64,000 nt of DNA from Mycolicibacterium tokaiense (GCF_010725885.1 NZ_AP022600.1:1736001-1800000); one strand, 5' to 3'; positions 42,341 through 51,279 are shown, counted from the first letter of the stretch. The notes: generated by a model from the sequence alone, not told the origin. Made by a program: numbers and translations.

Positions 42341-42670
42341 TTCGTGCGGAACACTCTGGAGCACAGGGGTTCATCGACCACCGCGAGTCCTCTGAGGTTG
42401 CGCAGACGGCTTTCCGGGCGATCGACAAACTGCACTCCCACCTCGACGACGGGTCCGCGGACATGGCGCGTCCGGCCTTGTTGTACACACTCACCGCGCT
42501 GTAGACCATCGTCGGCCAGGCCGATGACTCCCCGGGCGTGATGGCCGACGAATGTCAGCGCGCCGCAGAGCTGTACGCGCGGACATGCCGGCTCGGCTCC
42601 CCTGATTCGGCCGAGCTCGCACCGGCGCTGATGACGGCCCTGGACGCAGCGGGATTCCGGGCTCGCGAAC
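42341..42670 (+). pseudogene. Decayed gene fragment, possibly DUF6880-like, with a frameshift and an internal stop
   Basis: A reading beginning FVRNTLEHRG continues in another frame as FIDHRESSEVAQTAFRAIDKLHSHL, then meets TAG at 42502-42504. The same frame resumes with TIVGQADDSPGVMADECQRAAELYA. The conceptual product is a continuous helical protein whose pieces remind me of the C-terminal part of DUF6880 (SWIM-associated) proteins. The TAG would be a CAG (Gln) one mutation away. The 5' part of the gene is missing. The family name is tentative; the broken state is what the sequence shows. Confidence 0.5.
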
Positions 42671-42727
42671 CTGTCGGTGGCCGGGCGCATGCTGACCACA
42701 ACTTCCGACAGGACAGAAAGGCCGCCC

Positions 42728-43198
42728 ATGTGCTGGCAATGCGATCACCCCGAAAGCACCCTCGATGACTATCTGGACCACCTCCGCGGCATCATCGCCG
42801 ATCACCGCTGGGCGGTGCAGTGCGTCGAGGACGACAAACGGCCGCTGGCCTACACGGTGGGACTGCACAAACGCGGGCTACCCGAACTCGTGGTCACCGG
42901 CCTGCCCCCGCTGGTGGCACACCGGTTGCTCACCAAGACCGCGCACCTGATGGTCGACCACGGCGAGCCTGTCGAGGCTGCCACAGTCATCGACGACGAC
43001 GCCGAGCTTCTCCTGGAAGTGGTCGACGTCGATCATCCAGATGTGCACCTGCTGATGGCCGTCAACCTGTACGGCCCGAGAATCCGTGCGCTGCAACTGG
43101 TGTGGGCGGACAACCGTGGCCGCTTCCCCTGGGAGCCCCGCTGGGCCCACGGCCGGCGTCATCAACCGGTGCTCGGCCGGCGGGTGGAGGCGGCGTAG
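42728..43198 (+). CDS. DUF4262 domain protein
   Basis: 156 residues from ATG 42728, with an AGAAAGG site 6 nt upstream. Starts MCWQCDHPES, then DYLDHLRGIIADHRWAVQCV, a LAYTVGLHKRGLPELVVTG strand-turn typical of DUF4262, and a NRGRFPWEP end. Function unknown. The cysteine pair at the N-terminus might bind metal. It follows the decayed fragment and may be the only intact survivor of that small locus. Confidence 0.75.
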   Translation: MCWQCDHPESTLDDYLDHLRGIIADHRWAVQCVEDDKRPLAYTVGLHKRGLPELVVTGLPPLVAHRLLTKTAHLMVDHGEPVEAATVIDDDAELLLEVVDVDHPDVHLLMAVNLYGPRIRALQLVWADNRGRFPWEPRWAHGRRHQPVLGRRVEAA

Positions 43199-43312
43199 CG
43201 CGCCCGATCGTGGACGGATCCCGACGTTGCCTCCGCCGGGCTCCCGTCGCTGGGCCCGTTCCAGGGGAATGTGGCCATCCGTGGTCGTTGTAAAACCAGG
43301 TAGCTTGCTTGC

Positions 43313-43879
43313 ATGCGATCCTCGGCGCTGCTTCTGATTCCCGAAGCCATGGACCGCTTCGGGTCCCTGGTGCACGCCGTCCCCGGTGATCGCTGGAACG
43401 ACCCGACACCATGCGCCGAATGGGTGGTCCGCGATCTCGTCAATCACCTGGTTTTCGAACACCTCTGGGTGCCGCATGTCCTGGCGGGCGAGACTCTCGA
43501 TCAGGTGGGCGCCCGTTACGACGGTGACATGGTCGGCACCGACCCCGTCAGCGCCTGGGAACGCGCAGCGAACCGCTCCCGCCCGGCGTGGGCGGGAGCA
43601 GAGGCCTCGTCGACGGTGCATCTCTCCTACGCAGATGTGCCACTGTCGACCTACGCGGATCAGATACTCGTCGACTTGACAGTTCACCAGTGGGACCTGG
43701 CTCGCGGTTCCGGCCAAGACGAGTCGCTCGATCCGGAGGCGGTCGAGCTCGCCTTGGGCTACGCGCGGGACAACATCGGCCAGTTCGCTGGGTTGGGGAT
43801 CATCGACCCGCCGATTCCATGCACCAGCGACGACCCCGCGGTGCAGCTGCTGGCGTTACTCGGCCGCGAGGCCTCCTAG
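43313..43879 (+). CDS. TIGR03086 / mycothiol-dependent maleylpyruvate isomerase-like (DinB fold) protein
   Basis: 188 residues from ATG 43313, 6 nt after TAGCTT (43301-43306), consistent with leaderless expression. The N-terminal WNDPTPCAEWVVRDLVNHLVFEH motif and the later VDLTVHQWDLARG motif provide the histidines that bind metal in this DinB/YfiT-like fold. Members are mycothiol-dependent enzymes or uncharacterised. Substrate unknown. Confidence 0.8.
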   Translation: MRSSALLLIPEAMDRFGSLVHAVPGDRWNDPTPCAEWVVRDLVNHLVFEHLWVPHVLAGETLDQVGARYDGDMVGTDPVSAWERAANRSRPAWAGAEASSTVHLSYADVPLSTYADQILVDLTVHQWDLARGSGQDESLDPEAVELALGYARDNIGQFAGLGIIDPPIPCTSDDPAVQLLALLGREAS

Positions 43880-43979
43880 TTTGTCTACGGGCGACCAGGG
43901 CCCGCCACGCACGGATCGACGAATACCGGCCTGCGACAACCTTTGTTCGCGTCGAGCCGCGCCGACCAGCGCCGCGCGG

Positions 43980-44279
43980 CTACATGCGCAAGACGGCGGT
44001 CACGAGCGCGGCCGCAATCACGGTGGGCAGAAAAGGCACCTTGAAATAGAAGAGCACCGCAGCTGTCAGCAGGCCGGCGGCCGGCGGGCCGATGTCGAGG
44101 TGCCCCTGGTCGGTGGCGATGCCGGTGCTGATGAGTCCGGCAAGCAGCGCGGCCGGGACGAGGTCCGCGCTGCGCCGCACGGGCCCGGATTCGAGGACCT
44201 TCTCCGGCATGACGTAGCCGATGGCCTTGGCCGCCACACAGGCAAGCGAGGCGAGCACCACGACGGTCCACGAGTTCAC
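43980..44279 (-). CDS. azlD: AzlD family branched-chain amino acid export subunit
   Basis: 99 residues with three to four membrane spans (SWTVVVLASLACVAAKAIGY, LVPAALLAGLISTGI, a LLTAAVLFYFKV pair) and the family's LxxALxP-like pattern. Small partner of AzlC, whose gene overlaps its start by four bases. Confidence 0.85.
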   Translation of the reverse strand: MNSWTVVVLASLACVAAKAIGYVMPEKVLESGPVRRSADLVPAALLAGLISTGIATDQGHLDIGPPAAGLLTAAVLFYFKVPFLPTVIAAALVTAVLRM

Positions 44280-44965
44280 GCTGCCCGGCCCTTCTCACCG
44301 AACACGTTGGTGACACCGACGACGACGGCGACCGCCACGGTCAGGAGGACGGGGACGCCGGCGGCGAGGTAGGGAGTCGCGGCAACCGCCAACCCCGCCG
44401 CCGCCACGGCGACCACGAGCGACTGCCGCCGTCGCAGGCGCGGCCAGAGCAGTCCGAGAAATGCTGCCGGCGCGGCCGCGTCCAACCCGAGGGCTTCGAC
44501 ATCACCAATGGCGTCGCCCAGCAAGGCTCCCAGCAGGGAGCTGACATTCCACACCACAAACACTCCACCGCCCGTGAGCCAGAACCCGTGGCGCTGCAGC
44601 GCCGTCGTCGACTGGGCAACGGCCACGGCGGTGGACTCGTCGATGGTGAGGTGCGCGGCCACCCACCGCCGCCACCCCGTGACTCCCAGGGTGGGAGCGA
44701 GGGTCACTCCGTAGAACGCGTTGCGCATACCCAGCAATGCAGCGTTGGCAATGGCACTGGGACCCGCTGCCACGCCTCCCGTCGCGATGATCCCGATCAG
44801 CGCGAATTGCGAGGCCCCGGTGAACATCACCAGACTCAGAAAGCACGTCTGCCAGACATTGAGCCCAGCCGCAACGGAAAGCGCGCCGAAGGGCAGCCCG
44901 TAACTCGCCACGGTGAGCGCCACCACCGCGGCGACGCGCTGCACCCGAGCGTGCTCCGAGGGCAT
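44276..44965 (-). CDS. azlC: AzlC family amino acid exporter
   Basis: 229 residues with about seven spans. It contains the AzlC core: VASYGLPFGALSVAAGLN, the FTGASQFALIG motif and an RNAFYGVTLAP motif. With AzlD it exports branched-chain amino acids or toxic analogues. No regulator is adjacent. Confidence 0.88.
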   Translation of the reverse strand: MPSEHARVQRVAAVVALTVASYGLPFGALSVAAGLNVWQTCFLSLVMFTGASQFALIGIIATGGVAAGPSAIANAALLGMRNAFYGVTLAPTLGVTGWRRWVAAHLTIDESTAVAVAQSTTALQRHGFWLTGGGVFVVWNVSSLLGALLGDAIGDVEALGLDAAAPAAFLGLLWPRLRRRQSLVVAVAAAGLAVAATPYLAAGVPVLLTVAVAVVVGVTNVFGEKGRAA

Positions 44966-45140
44966 TCAGGCGCCTCGTCCGTCGCCGTTGACTGTGCGCT
45001 CGAGAGGGTCACGATCCACGCCGAGGATCAACGTCGGTGGGGCCGCATCCGTTCCCTGGCCAGCCGCGCCGCTCGCCGGCACCACGTCGAACACTTCAGC
45101 AGCCGGGTGCGTTCTGCTGAGGCAACTGCTGCCGATCACA
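44966..45140. other. Spacer with no gene seen
   Basis: Region between the azlC start and the decayed hydrolase. It must contain the azlC promoter on the minus strand; I see no distinct hexamers and no coding signal. Confidence 0.4.
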
Positions 45141-45622
45141 AAGCGGCTCCCCTACTGGAAGCGGGCGGCCATACCGCCGTCATGGTTGACCTTCCCTCCC
45201 TGGGGCGCGACACGACGCCGATCACCGAGGTGTCGCTGCAGGTGTGGCGTGACCACGTGGTCAACATCGTTGATGCACAACCTGATCCGGTAGTGCTGGT
45301 CGGTCACAGCCGAGGTGGATTGTCATGAGCGAAGTGGCCGAGCACCGCCCCGAACGCATCGAGGCGCTGGTCTACGTCGCCGCATTTCTGCTGTCTTCGA
45401 CCGGTTGCAGCAACTCCCGTGAGCATTGCAGTCACGATCAGCGACCACCGGTTCGATCGGCTTCCCCCCGATTACGTCGAATGTTTACGCGACAACGCCA
45501 TTTCCCTATCGGCCCAACGCCGTATGCAGGCCGCGCAGCCATGTCGACGAACCTCGGCGCTCGACACGGACCACTCCCCGTTCTTCTCCGCACCACTTCA
45601 GCTGGTGACGTTCCTCGTGGGG
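45141..45622 (+). pseudogene. Alpha/beta-hydrolase remnant with at least two frameshifts
   Basis: Three frames together spell one hydrolase. Frame 1 gives LLEAGGHTAVMVDLPSLG up to the nucleophile elbow VLVGHSRGG and stops at 45328. Frame 2 continues SEVAEHRPERIEALVYVAAFLL from 45325. Frame 3 gives the C-terminal PDYVECLRDNAISLSAQRRMQAAQPC and TDHSPFFSAP, where the catalytic His would lie. The usual N-terminal VLVHGAWHG segment is missing. The order of motifs matches the EstA/PcaD-like family, so this was once a working enzyme. Confidence 0.8.
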
Positions 45623-45701
45623 GCGTCATCAGCACGCGGGGTGAAACTCCAGGAATTGATGCCTTGCGAACGGTTGGGTCCGCGGCGACGTTGTATACCC
45701 G

Positions 45702-46571
45702 GTGACTTTCAACGATTCGCGCAGTAGCCACCAGTTCATGCCGCCCCAGGCGCTTGCGCCCACCCCCGAGCTCTCCGACCTCATGGTCGGGGACACCATG
45801 GAGAAGCTGGCCACGGCAAGCCTGGAGCTGGCGCCCGCCGTGACCTCCGGTGCTGTTGTCCATGACAACGGCTGCGGTACCGGCGCGGCCACCACTGCCG
45901 TCATGCGCCTCGCCGACCGTGCCGGCGCGCAGGTCACCATCGAAGGGACCGACGTCGACGATGCGGCATTGACCATCTACCGCAACACCATCGCGGCTCG
46001 GGGCTGGCCCGCGACTGCCAGCCGGATGGATTCCCAGCACTTGTCGTTCGCCGACAACACGTTCACCCACTCCGTCGCCAACGCCCTGGTGTTCGTCCTG
46101 CCCGGCGACGGCATATCCGCCGTGCAGGAAGCTCACCGGTGCCTGCAGCCCGGCGGAACGCTGGTCGTGAACTCCTGGCACTACGTTCCCAACCTCGCGC
46201 CGGTGCAGACCGCGGCCCGCGTCACCAGACCTGCCGGTACGCCCGTGCCCCGGGAAGGCATGGACAAGTGGTCGGACCCCGACTTCCTGTACGACGTGGT
46301 CGTTCGTGGGGGCTTCACCGGGAACCGGGTTGTGCTCGGTCAGGCCGATGTGGAGGTCACCACGCCGGAGCTGAGGCGTTACGCCACCATGTTGTGGTCG
46401 TTCATCGGCGGCACATCCGAATCGGGGTGGCTGACCTCTGACATCGAGAACTGGGACGCGGCAACAGGAATCGTCATCGACGAATTGCGCACAACGCCCG
46501 GTTTCCGGGACCTCGGTGATGGACGGGCGACGCTGAAGTTCGTGGCCAATGTGGCTGTGGCGACCAAGTAA
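45702..46571 (+). CDS. Class I SAM-dependent methyltransferase
   Basis: 289 residues from GTG 45702, or 277 from ATG 45738; neither has a clear ribosome-binding site. The SAM site reads VVHDNGCGTGAATTAVM, followed by an acidic EGTDVDDAAL loop and a FVLPGDGISAVQEAHRCLQPGGTLVVNSW post-motif, the Methyltransf_11 pattern. Substrate unknown. It directly follows the hydrolase remnant. Confidence 0.8.
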   Translation: MTFNDSRSSHQFMPPQALAPTPELSDLMVGDTMEKLATASLELAPAVTSGAVVHDNGCGTGAATTAVMRLADRAGAQVTIEGTDVDDAALTIYRNTIAARGWPATASRMDSQHLSFADNTFTHSVANALVFVLPGDGISAVQEAHRCLQPGGTLVVNSWHYVPNLAPVQTAARVTRPAGTPVPREGMDKWSDPDFLYDVVVRGGFTGNRVVLGQADVEVTTPELRRYATMLWSFIGGTSESGWLTSDIENWDAATGIVIDELRTTPGFRDLGDGRATLKFVANVAVATK

Positions 46572-46583
46572 TTTCCCGAGACA

Positions 46584-47453
46584 TCAACTGTCCTGCCTGA
46601 CGGCGGTGATGAGACGTTCGAGGGTGTTCCAGTCGACGCTGGGGGCGCGGTCGAAGGTCAGGTAGTCGATCCCGAGTTCGCGCAGACGCCGGATCTTCGC
46701 GATGGCCTCGTCGAGCGAACCGGTGAGCACGGCGGGTAAGGCCAGCAGCTCTTCTTCGGTCAGGTCCGGCCGGACCGCGCGCAAGAGACCGAGGTCGGGC
46801 GCTGCGCCGTCCAGGGCGATGTCAGTGAAGGAGTGGCAGAACGTGATGTCATCAGCGCGCCCGCCAGCCTGGGCTCGCGTGTAGTCGATGCGCTCGGCGA
46901 GGACGGGTTCGGTGACACCTGGATTGATCAGCACCATGTCCGCGTAGTGAGCCGCGGACGCCAAGAGCCGGTCCCCACTGCCGGCAATTCGGATGGGTGG
47001 TGCCGGTATGTCGGACTGCGTGACGAAGGCCGGGTCGGCAAGGATCTCACGGATGGCTGTTGCCGTCCTGGCGACCCCGCGCACGCGCTGGCCTGCTGAG
47101 GGGAACGGAATCCCAGCGGTCGCAAACTCCTGCTCGGCGTAACCCGCACCGAGACTCGTGATGAACCGACCCCCGCTGAGCTGGTGCACCGCCGCAATGT
47201 CCCGGGCCAGCAGGTGGGGGCGGTAGAACGACGCATTGAGAACAAGATTGGTCACCCGCACCCCGGGCACCGCTGTCGCGATGGCCGCGAGGGTGGGCAG
47301 CGGTGCGACCATTCCGAGGTGATCGGCGATTTCGATCACGTCAAAGCCGAGCTCGGCAGCGCGGTGGGAATCGTCGATGTAGTCCGTGATGGGAGTCGGA
47401 CCCAGAAACAACCCCAGTCCCACGATCAGCTTGCCTGTCACGTTGTGCACCAT
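46584..47453 (-). CDS. LLM-class (luciferase-like) F420-dependent oxidoreductase
   Basis: 289 residues from ATG 47453; nearby GTGs are alternative starts. The TIM-barrel opens GLGLFLGPTPITDYIDDSHRAAELGFDVIEI and has the LSGGRFITSLGAGYAEQEF motif of F420-dependent LLM enzymes. Mycobacteria use many such enzymes on unknown substrates. Convergent with the methyltransferase gene. Confidence 0.85.
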   Translation of the reverse strand: MVHNVTGKLIVGLGLFLGPTPITDYIDDSHRAAELGFDVIEIADHLGMVAPLPTLAAIATAVPGVRVTNLVLNASFYRPHLLARDIAAVHQLSGGRFITSLGAGYAEQEFATAGIPFPSAGQRVRGVARTATAIREILADPAFVTQSDIPAPPIRIAGSGDRLLASAAHYADMVLINPGVTEPVLAERIDYTRAQAGGRADDITFCHSFTDIALDGAAPDLGLLRAVRPDLTEEELLALPAVLTGSLDEAIAKIRRLRELGIDYLTFDRAPSVDWNTLERLITAVRQDS

Positions 47454-47615
47454 CTTCCGGTCGCGTCACCGTCGACCCGACGGCGTCCTTGTGCACGAAC
47501 AAACGTCACCGCCGGGGCTTTCGTCCCGTGACGGGCTGAGGCGGCCAGCGCCGATCCGCACGACCTGTGCGTATTCTGCTAGCACCGATCGTGGGCGAGC
47601 GGGGGCACACACCAC

Positions 47616-48701
47616 ATGGTTGCAGAGGTTCCGATAGTCACCTCACTGAAACGTTGGTGGCGGCAACCAGACTCGTACAACTGGATCAGCAGCTACCTGC
47701 GCAACCGCGGCATGTTCACCATCAGCCGCGCTCTCATCGCCTCCATCACCGCGATGGTGGCCGTGGTGGGCGCGGTGCTGATGGCCAGCCCCACCGCAGT
47801 GCAGGGCACCGGGCTGCGAGCCCTGGCCTGGACCGCGATCGTGGGCCTGCTGGGCTGCACCGCGCTGTGGATCCGGGGTTGGCCCACCAAACGGCAATCC
47901 ATCGCCTTCCTGCTGGTGTTCAACCTCTGCATCGCGGTGCTGATCCAGGCGCAGTCGGATCCGATGGTGGGCCTGGTCGGTGTGGTGGCGCTGGCCATCC
48001 CCGGTGGGTACATCGCGTGCTTCCACAGCGCCGGCTTCATGGCCTACAACTTCGCGGTGGCGGTGTACCTGTGTGCGCTGCAGGTGTTCCGGCACGGATT
48101 CGGGGTGGACGCCGCCGAGGTGGTGGCCGCGCTGCTGTTCGTCCTGTTGATGAACACGGGAGTTCCCTTCGGCGTCCAGGCCGTGGTGCATGTGCTGGGC
48201 ATCGATCTGCTGCAGGCCCGCCACGATCCGCTGACCGGCCTGCTCAACCGGCGCTCGTTCTTCGACCGCATCGACGAGATGCTCTACGGCAGCCGGGTGT
48301 CACCGCGCTACCTGGTGATGATCATGGTGGACCTGGACCGGTTCAAACTGCTCAATGACACCCGCGGCCATGCCGTCGGCGATCAGGCCCTGATCGCGGT
48401 GGGCCAGGCGCTGACCGAGATCGCCCGCGGCCGGGTGGTCACCGGCCGGGTGGGCGGCGAGGAGTTCATGATCGCCGAGCTGACCGCCACCGAGGAGCGC
48501 ACGCCGCTGGCTCAGCAGGTGTGTGACGCGGTGGCGGCCTTACCGTTCCCCATCACCGCCAGCGTGGGTGCGGTGGTGAGCCGGGTGGATCACCTCAGCG
48601 ACCGCGTGCGCCAGGACGTCGTGGAAGATCTGTGCACCAAAGCGGATGCCGCCATGTACATCGCCAAGCGATCCGGCGGCAACCAGGTCCGCCACGTATG
48701 A
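47616..48701 (+). CDS. Membrane diguanylate cyclase with intact GGEEF motif
   Basis: 361 residues. Six membrane segments lie between about 35 and 200. The GGDEF domain has DPLTGLLNRRSF, the metal/GTP residues in MVDLDRFKLLNDTRGHAVGDQ and the active-site loop GRVGGEEFMIAE. It should make cyclic di-GMP. The N-terminal WWRQPDSYNWISSYLRNRG segment is shared with the convergent neighbour, so the two are paralogues. A TATTCT hexamer at 47572-47577 may be its -10. Confidence 0.9.
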   Translation: MVAEVPIVTSLKRWWRQPDSYNWISSYLRNRGMFTISRALIASITAMVAVVGAVLMASPTAVQGTGLRALAWTAIVGLLGCTALWIRGWPTKRQSIAFLLVFNLCIAVLIQAQSDPMVGLVGVVALAIPGGYIACFHSAGFMAYNFAVAVYLCALQVFRHGFGVDAAEVVAALLFVLLMNTGVPFGVQAVVHVLGIDLLQARHDPLTGLLNRRSFFDRIDEMLYGSRVSPRYLVMIMVDLDRFKLLNDTRGHAVGDQALIAVGQALTEIARGRVVTGRVGGEEFMIAELTATEERTPLAQQVCDAVAALPFPITASVGAVVSRVDHLSDRVRQDVVEDLCTKADAAMYIAKRSGGNQVRHV

Positions 48702-48709
48702 CGGTTGAT

Positions 48710-48891
48710 CCCGTCAGCTACATACTGCCGGGCCCTGACTCCCCGGCTCGCCCCCTCGCTTCGCTGGGGGGACCCCCATCGTCGCCGCCTCGTCGACCCG
48801 TCAGTTACATACTGCCGGGCCCTGACTCCCCGGCTCGCCCCCTCGCTTCGCTGGGGGGACCCCCATCGTCGCCGCCTCGTCGACCCGTCAG
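48710..48891. repeat. Two tandem 87-bp repeats plus an 8-bp partial copy between convergent GGDEF genes
   Basis: The unit starting CCCGTCAGCTACATACTGCC at 48710 recurs at 48797 with a single C-to-T change (CAGC to CAGT), and an 8-base third start (CCCGTCAG) is at 48884. Each unit holds a GC-rich near-palindrome CCCCCTCGCTTCGCTGGGGGG that could fold into a hairpin. The third start contains the stop codon of the minus-strand gene (48888-48890), so the duplication grew from the 3' end of that gene. Confidence 0.9.
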
Positions 48892-50000
48892 TCGTCGGGC
48901 CGGTTGATCACCCGCAGCGGCGGGCATTCGACGTAGCGCACCTGATTGCCCCCGGCCAGGCGGGCGTCGAACATGGCCACGGTCGCGATGGTCACCAGCT
49001 CGTCGAGGACGTCGTAGGAGGGGGCGTTGGACAGTGCGCGCAGCGGGGTGCTGACCACCCCGATGCTGGCGGTCAGCTTGGGTGGGCTGGAGGCGATGGC
49101 CCCGCTGAGCCGGTCGGTGAGCGGGCTGACATCGGTGGTCTGGAACGCGTCGGCGATCAGGAACTCCTCCTCGCCGACGTGCGCCACCACCGCGCCGCGG
49201 CGCGTCACGTCCCGCAGCGTCTGTGCGACGGCCACCCGGGCCCGGTCGGTGGCCACCTTGCCCTTGGCCTCGCCGAGGGCGCGGAACTGGTCCAGCGTGG
49301 TGACCACGATGACGAGATAACGATCGTCGCCGCGGTTGCGCGCACCCAGCAGTTCACTGGTCTGGACGTAGAAGGCGTCCTTGTTCAGCAGCCCGGTGAT
49401 GGTGTCGATGTCATCGGTCAGCACGTCCACTTCGAGCATGTGCACCAGCGTCTGGCAGGACACCGGCACGGCGATGTTGACGAAGACGATGAACACCGCA
49501 GTGGCCAGGGCGAAGACGATGTCGCGGTCGTAGGCCAGCTGGACGGCAGTGATGATCAACGTCAGCAGCGCGATCGTGAGGTTCAGTACCACCAGCCGAG
49601 CGGCGTGGAACAGCCCGATGTAGGCGCCCAGGATGGCGAACGCCGCCACGGCGGTGGTGTTGGCCAGCACGTCGCCGCCGGTGAGGCAGGTCAGCGAGAT
49701 CAGCAGGCTGGAGCAGATCACGAAGGCGGTGGAAGCGCCGCGGCTGGGCCAGGTGGGCCGCAGCCAGAAGCCGGCCATGATCAGACAGCCCACGGTGATG
49801 AACACCGAAGCGCTGCGGCCCAGCACATCCTGGGGCCCGACCGGGCTGGTCAGCATCACCAACGGCACCAGGCCCATCACCGTGGTCGTCAGAGCCACGA
49901 CCCGGCAGGTCGCCGTCTGAACACCCTGGGCGGCCAGGTACGCCGTCATCCAGTAGTAATGGTCGGGGTGGTGCCACCACCGCTGCAGCCCGTCTGGCAT
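48888..50000 (-). CDS. Membrane GGDEF-domain protein with degenerate active site
   Basis: 370 residues from ATG 50000. Same architecture as the neighbour: WWHHPDHYYWMTAYLAAQG N-terminus, about six spans, then a GGDEF domain. The active-site loop reads AHVGEEEFLIAD (second Gly replaced by Glu). The GTP/metal motif is eroded to TTLDQFRALGEAKGKVATDR (Asn, Asp, His and Gly lost). It is therefore probably a c-di-GMP/GTP sensor or regulator of its partner and not a cyclase (inference). Confidence 0.85.
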   Translation of the reverse strand: MPDGLQRWWHHPDHYYWMTAYLAAQGVQTATCRVVALTTTVMGLVPLVMLTSPVGPQDVLGRSASVFITVGCLIMAGFWLRPTWPSRGASTAFVICSSLLISLTCLTGGDVLANTTAVAAFAILGAYIGLFHAARLVVLNLTIALLTLIITAVQLAYDRDIVFALATAVFIVFVNIAVPVSCQTLVHMLEVDVLTDDIDTITGLLNKDAFYVQTSELLGARNRGDDRYLVIVVTTLDQFRALGEAKGKVATDRARVAVAQTLRDVTRRGAVVAHVGEEEFLIADAFQTTDVSPLTDRLSGAIASSPPKLTASIGVVSTPLRALSNAPSYDVLDELVTIATVAMFDARLAGGNQVRYVECPPLRVINRPDD

Positions 50001-50078
50001 CGACTGCCTCTCACCCCCCCGCGCCGACCTGAACACAGCGAGGGTACCTGGGACGTGAGACGAATGGTCTCCGTAGCG

Positions 50079-51122
50079 CTACCGCCCGGCCGCCCGGTCC
50101 GGGGTGCTGTCGCGCAGGACGACGGTGGTCTTGATCCGTCGGATCCGCGGTTGCGGTCCCGGTTCCTGCAGCACCAGACGCAGGGCCTGCACGCCCACCT
50201 CGGTCAGCGGAATGCGGACGGTGGTCAGGCCCGGGGTGAGATCCCGCAGGGTGGCGATGTCGTCGAACCCGGCCAGGGCCACGTCGGCGGGCACCGAGAC
50301 ACCGTGATCGCGCAGGGCGGCCATGGCGCCGACGGCCATCACGTCGTTGACGGCGAAGATGCAGTCGATGTCGTCGAGGTGGTCGAGCAGTCTCTCCGCA
50401 GCCCGGTAGCCGCCGTCGCGGGTGAAGTCACCTTCCACCACGAACTCGGCGGGCACGCTGATCTTGGCGCCGGTCAGTCCGCGCCGGTATCCGGTGGCGC
50501 GGTCGGAGGCGGTGAGCAGGGTGGGCGGGCCGGTCAGGATCGCGTGCCTGCGGTAGCCGAGTTTGACCAGTTCGCCGGCCAGATCGCGGGCACCGGACTG
50601 GTTCTCCACCACGATGGTGTCGGTGTCGAGCCGGTGCTGGCTCACCAGAACCGCGCGGCCACCCCCGCTTTCGAAGGCCCCGATCTCCTGGCCCAGGGGC
50701 CCGCGCCGGTCGGTGTTGAACTCGCGACTGCCGACGATGATGACGCCCTGGGCCCGTTGCGCCCGCAGGTTGGCCACGTGCTGGACCTCGCGCTGCGGTG
50801 AGCGGCCGGTGCTGGCCAGCGTGACGAGCAGGCCTTCGGCGTCGGCGGTGTCGATGACGCCCGCGGCGATGCTGGCGAAGTACGGGTCGGCGATGTCGTG
50901 CACGATCAGCCCGATGACGTTGGTGCGGCCCCGCGCCATGGCCTGAGCCTGCGCATTCGGGGTGTAGTTCAGCACCGCGGCCGAGGCCAGCACCCGCTCC
51001 TGCAGGTCGGCGCGCACCTTGCGCTCGCTGCCGTTGAGCGCACGCGACGCGGTGGCCAGCGACACCCCGGCGTGGCGGGCCACGTCCTCCAGGGTGACCT
51101 GGCCCCGACGGTCAGCTTTCAT
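50079..51122 (-). CDS. LacI-family transcriptional regulator
   Basis: 347 residues from ATG 51122. The N-terminal headpiece VTLEDVARHAGVSLATASRALNG and hinge helix (NYTPNAQAQAMARG) are followed by a periplasmic-binding-like effector domain (GLIVHDIADPYFASI, FAVNDVMAVGAM, GFDDIATL). The effector is probably a sugar or nucleoside but no transport or catabolic operon is adjacent. The spacer upstream (51123-51334) holds a palindrome that could be its operator. Confidence 0.88.
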   Translation of the reverse strand: MKADRRGQVTLEDVARHAGVSLATASRALNGSERKVRADLQERVLASAAVLNYTPNAQAQAMARGRTNVIGLIVHDIADPYFASIAAGVIDTADAEGLLVTLASTGRSPQREVQHVANLRAQRAQGVIIVGSREFNTDRRGPLGQEIGAFESGGGRAVLVSQHRLDTDTIVVENQSGARDLAGELVKLGYRRHAILTGPPTLLTASDRATGYRRGLTGAKISVPAEFVVEGDFTRDGGYRAAERLLDHLDDIDCIFAVNDVMAVGAMAALRDHGVSVPADVALAGFDDIATLRDLTPGLTTVRIPLTEVGVQALRLVLQEPGPQPRIRRIKTTVVLRDSTPDRAAGR

Positions 51123-51265
51123 GACACGGACCTTTCCCCGCCTCAGCGCATGTGGGCTCAATGAAACCACTGGACACAGCGTTGCTCCGGCAAGACCGGA
51201 GCAGGTGAGTCGGCACCGACCACAAGGACACGTCCGGTGCTGCTCACGGTGCCTCCTGTGGGTGC

Positions 51266-51279
51266 GGAAAGGGCTTTCC
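51266..51279. promoter_or_regulatory. Candidate LacI-type operator
   Basis: GGAAAG-GG-CTTTCC, a perfect 6-bp inverted repeat with a 2-nt centre, in the divergent spacer between the LacI-type regulator and the YigZ gene. It would suit autoregulation; no independent support. Confidence 0.3.

Noticed and set aside
48710..48891. Possible CRISPR array
   Set aside because: Two directly abutting 87-bp copies with no spacers; a tandem duplication, not an array.
48705..50801. 698-codon plus-strand frame covering the second GGDEF gene and the LacI regulator
   Set aside because: It runs antisense to two recognisable proteins and begins in the tandem repeat; its sequence is low-complexity His/Gly/Gln.
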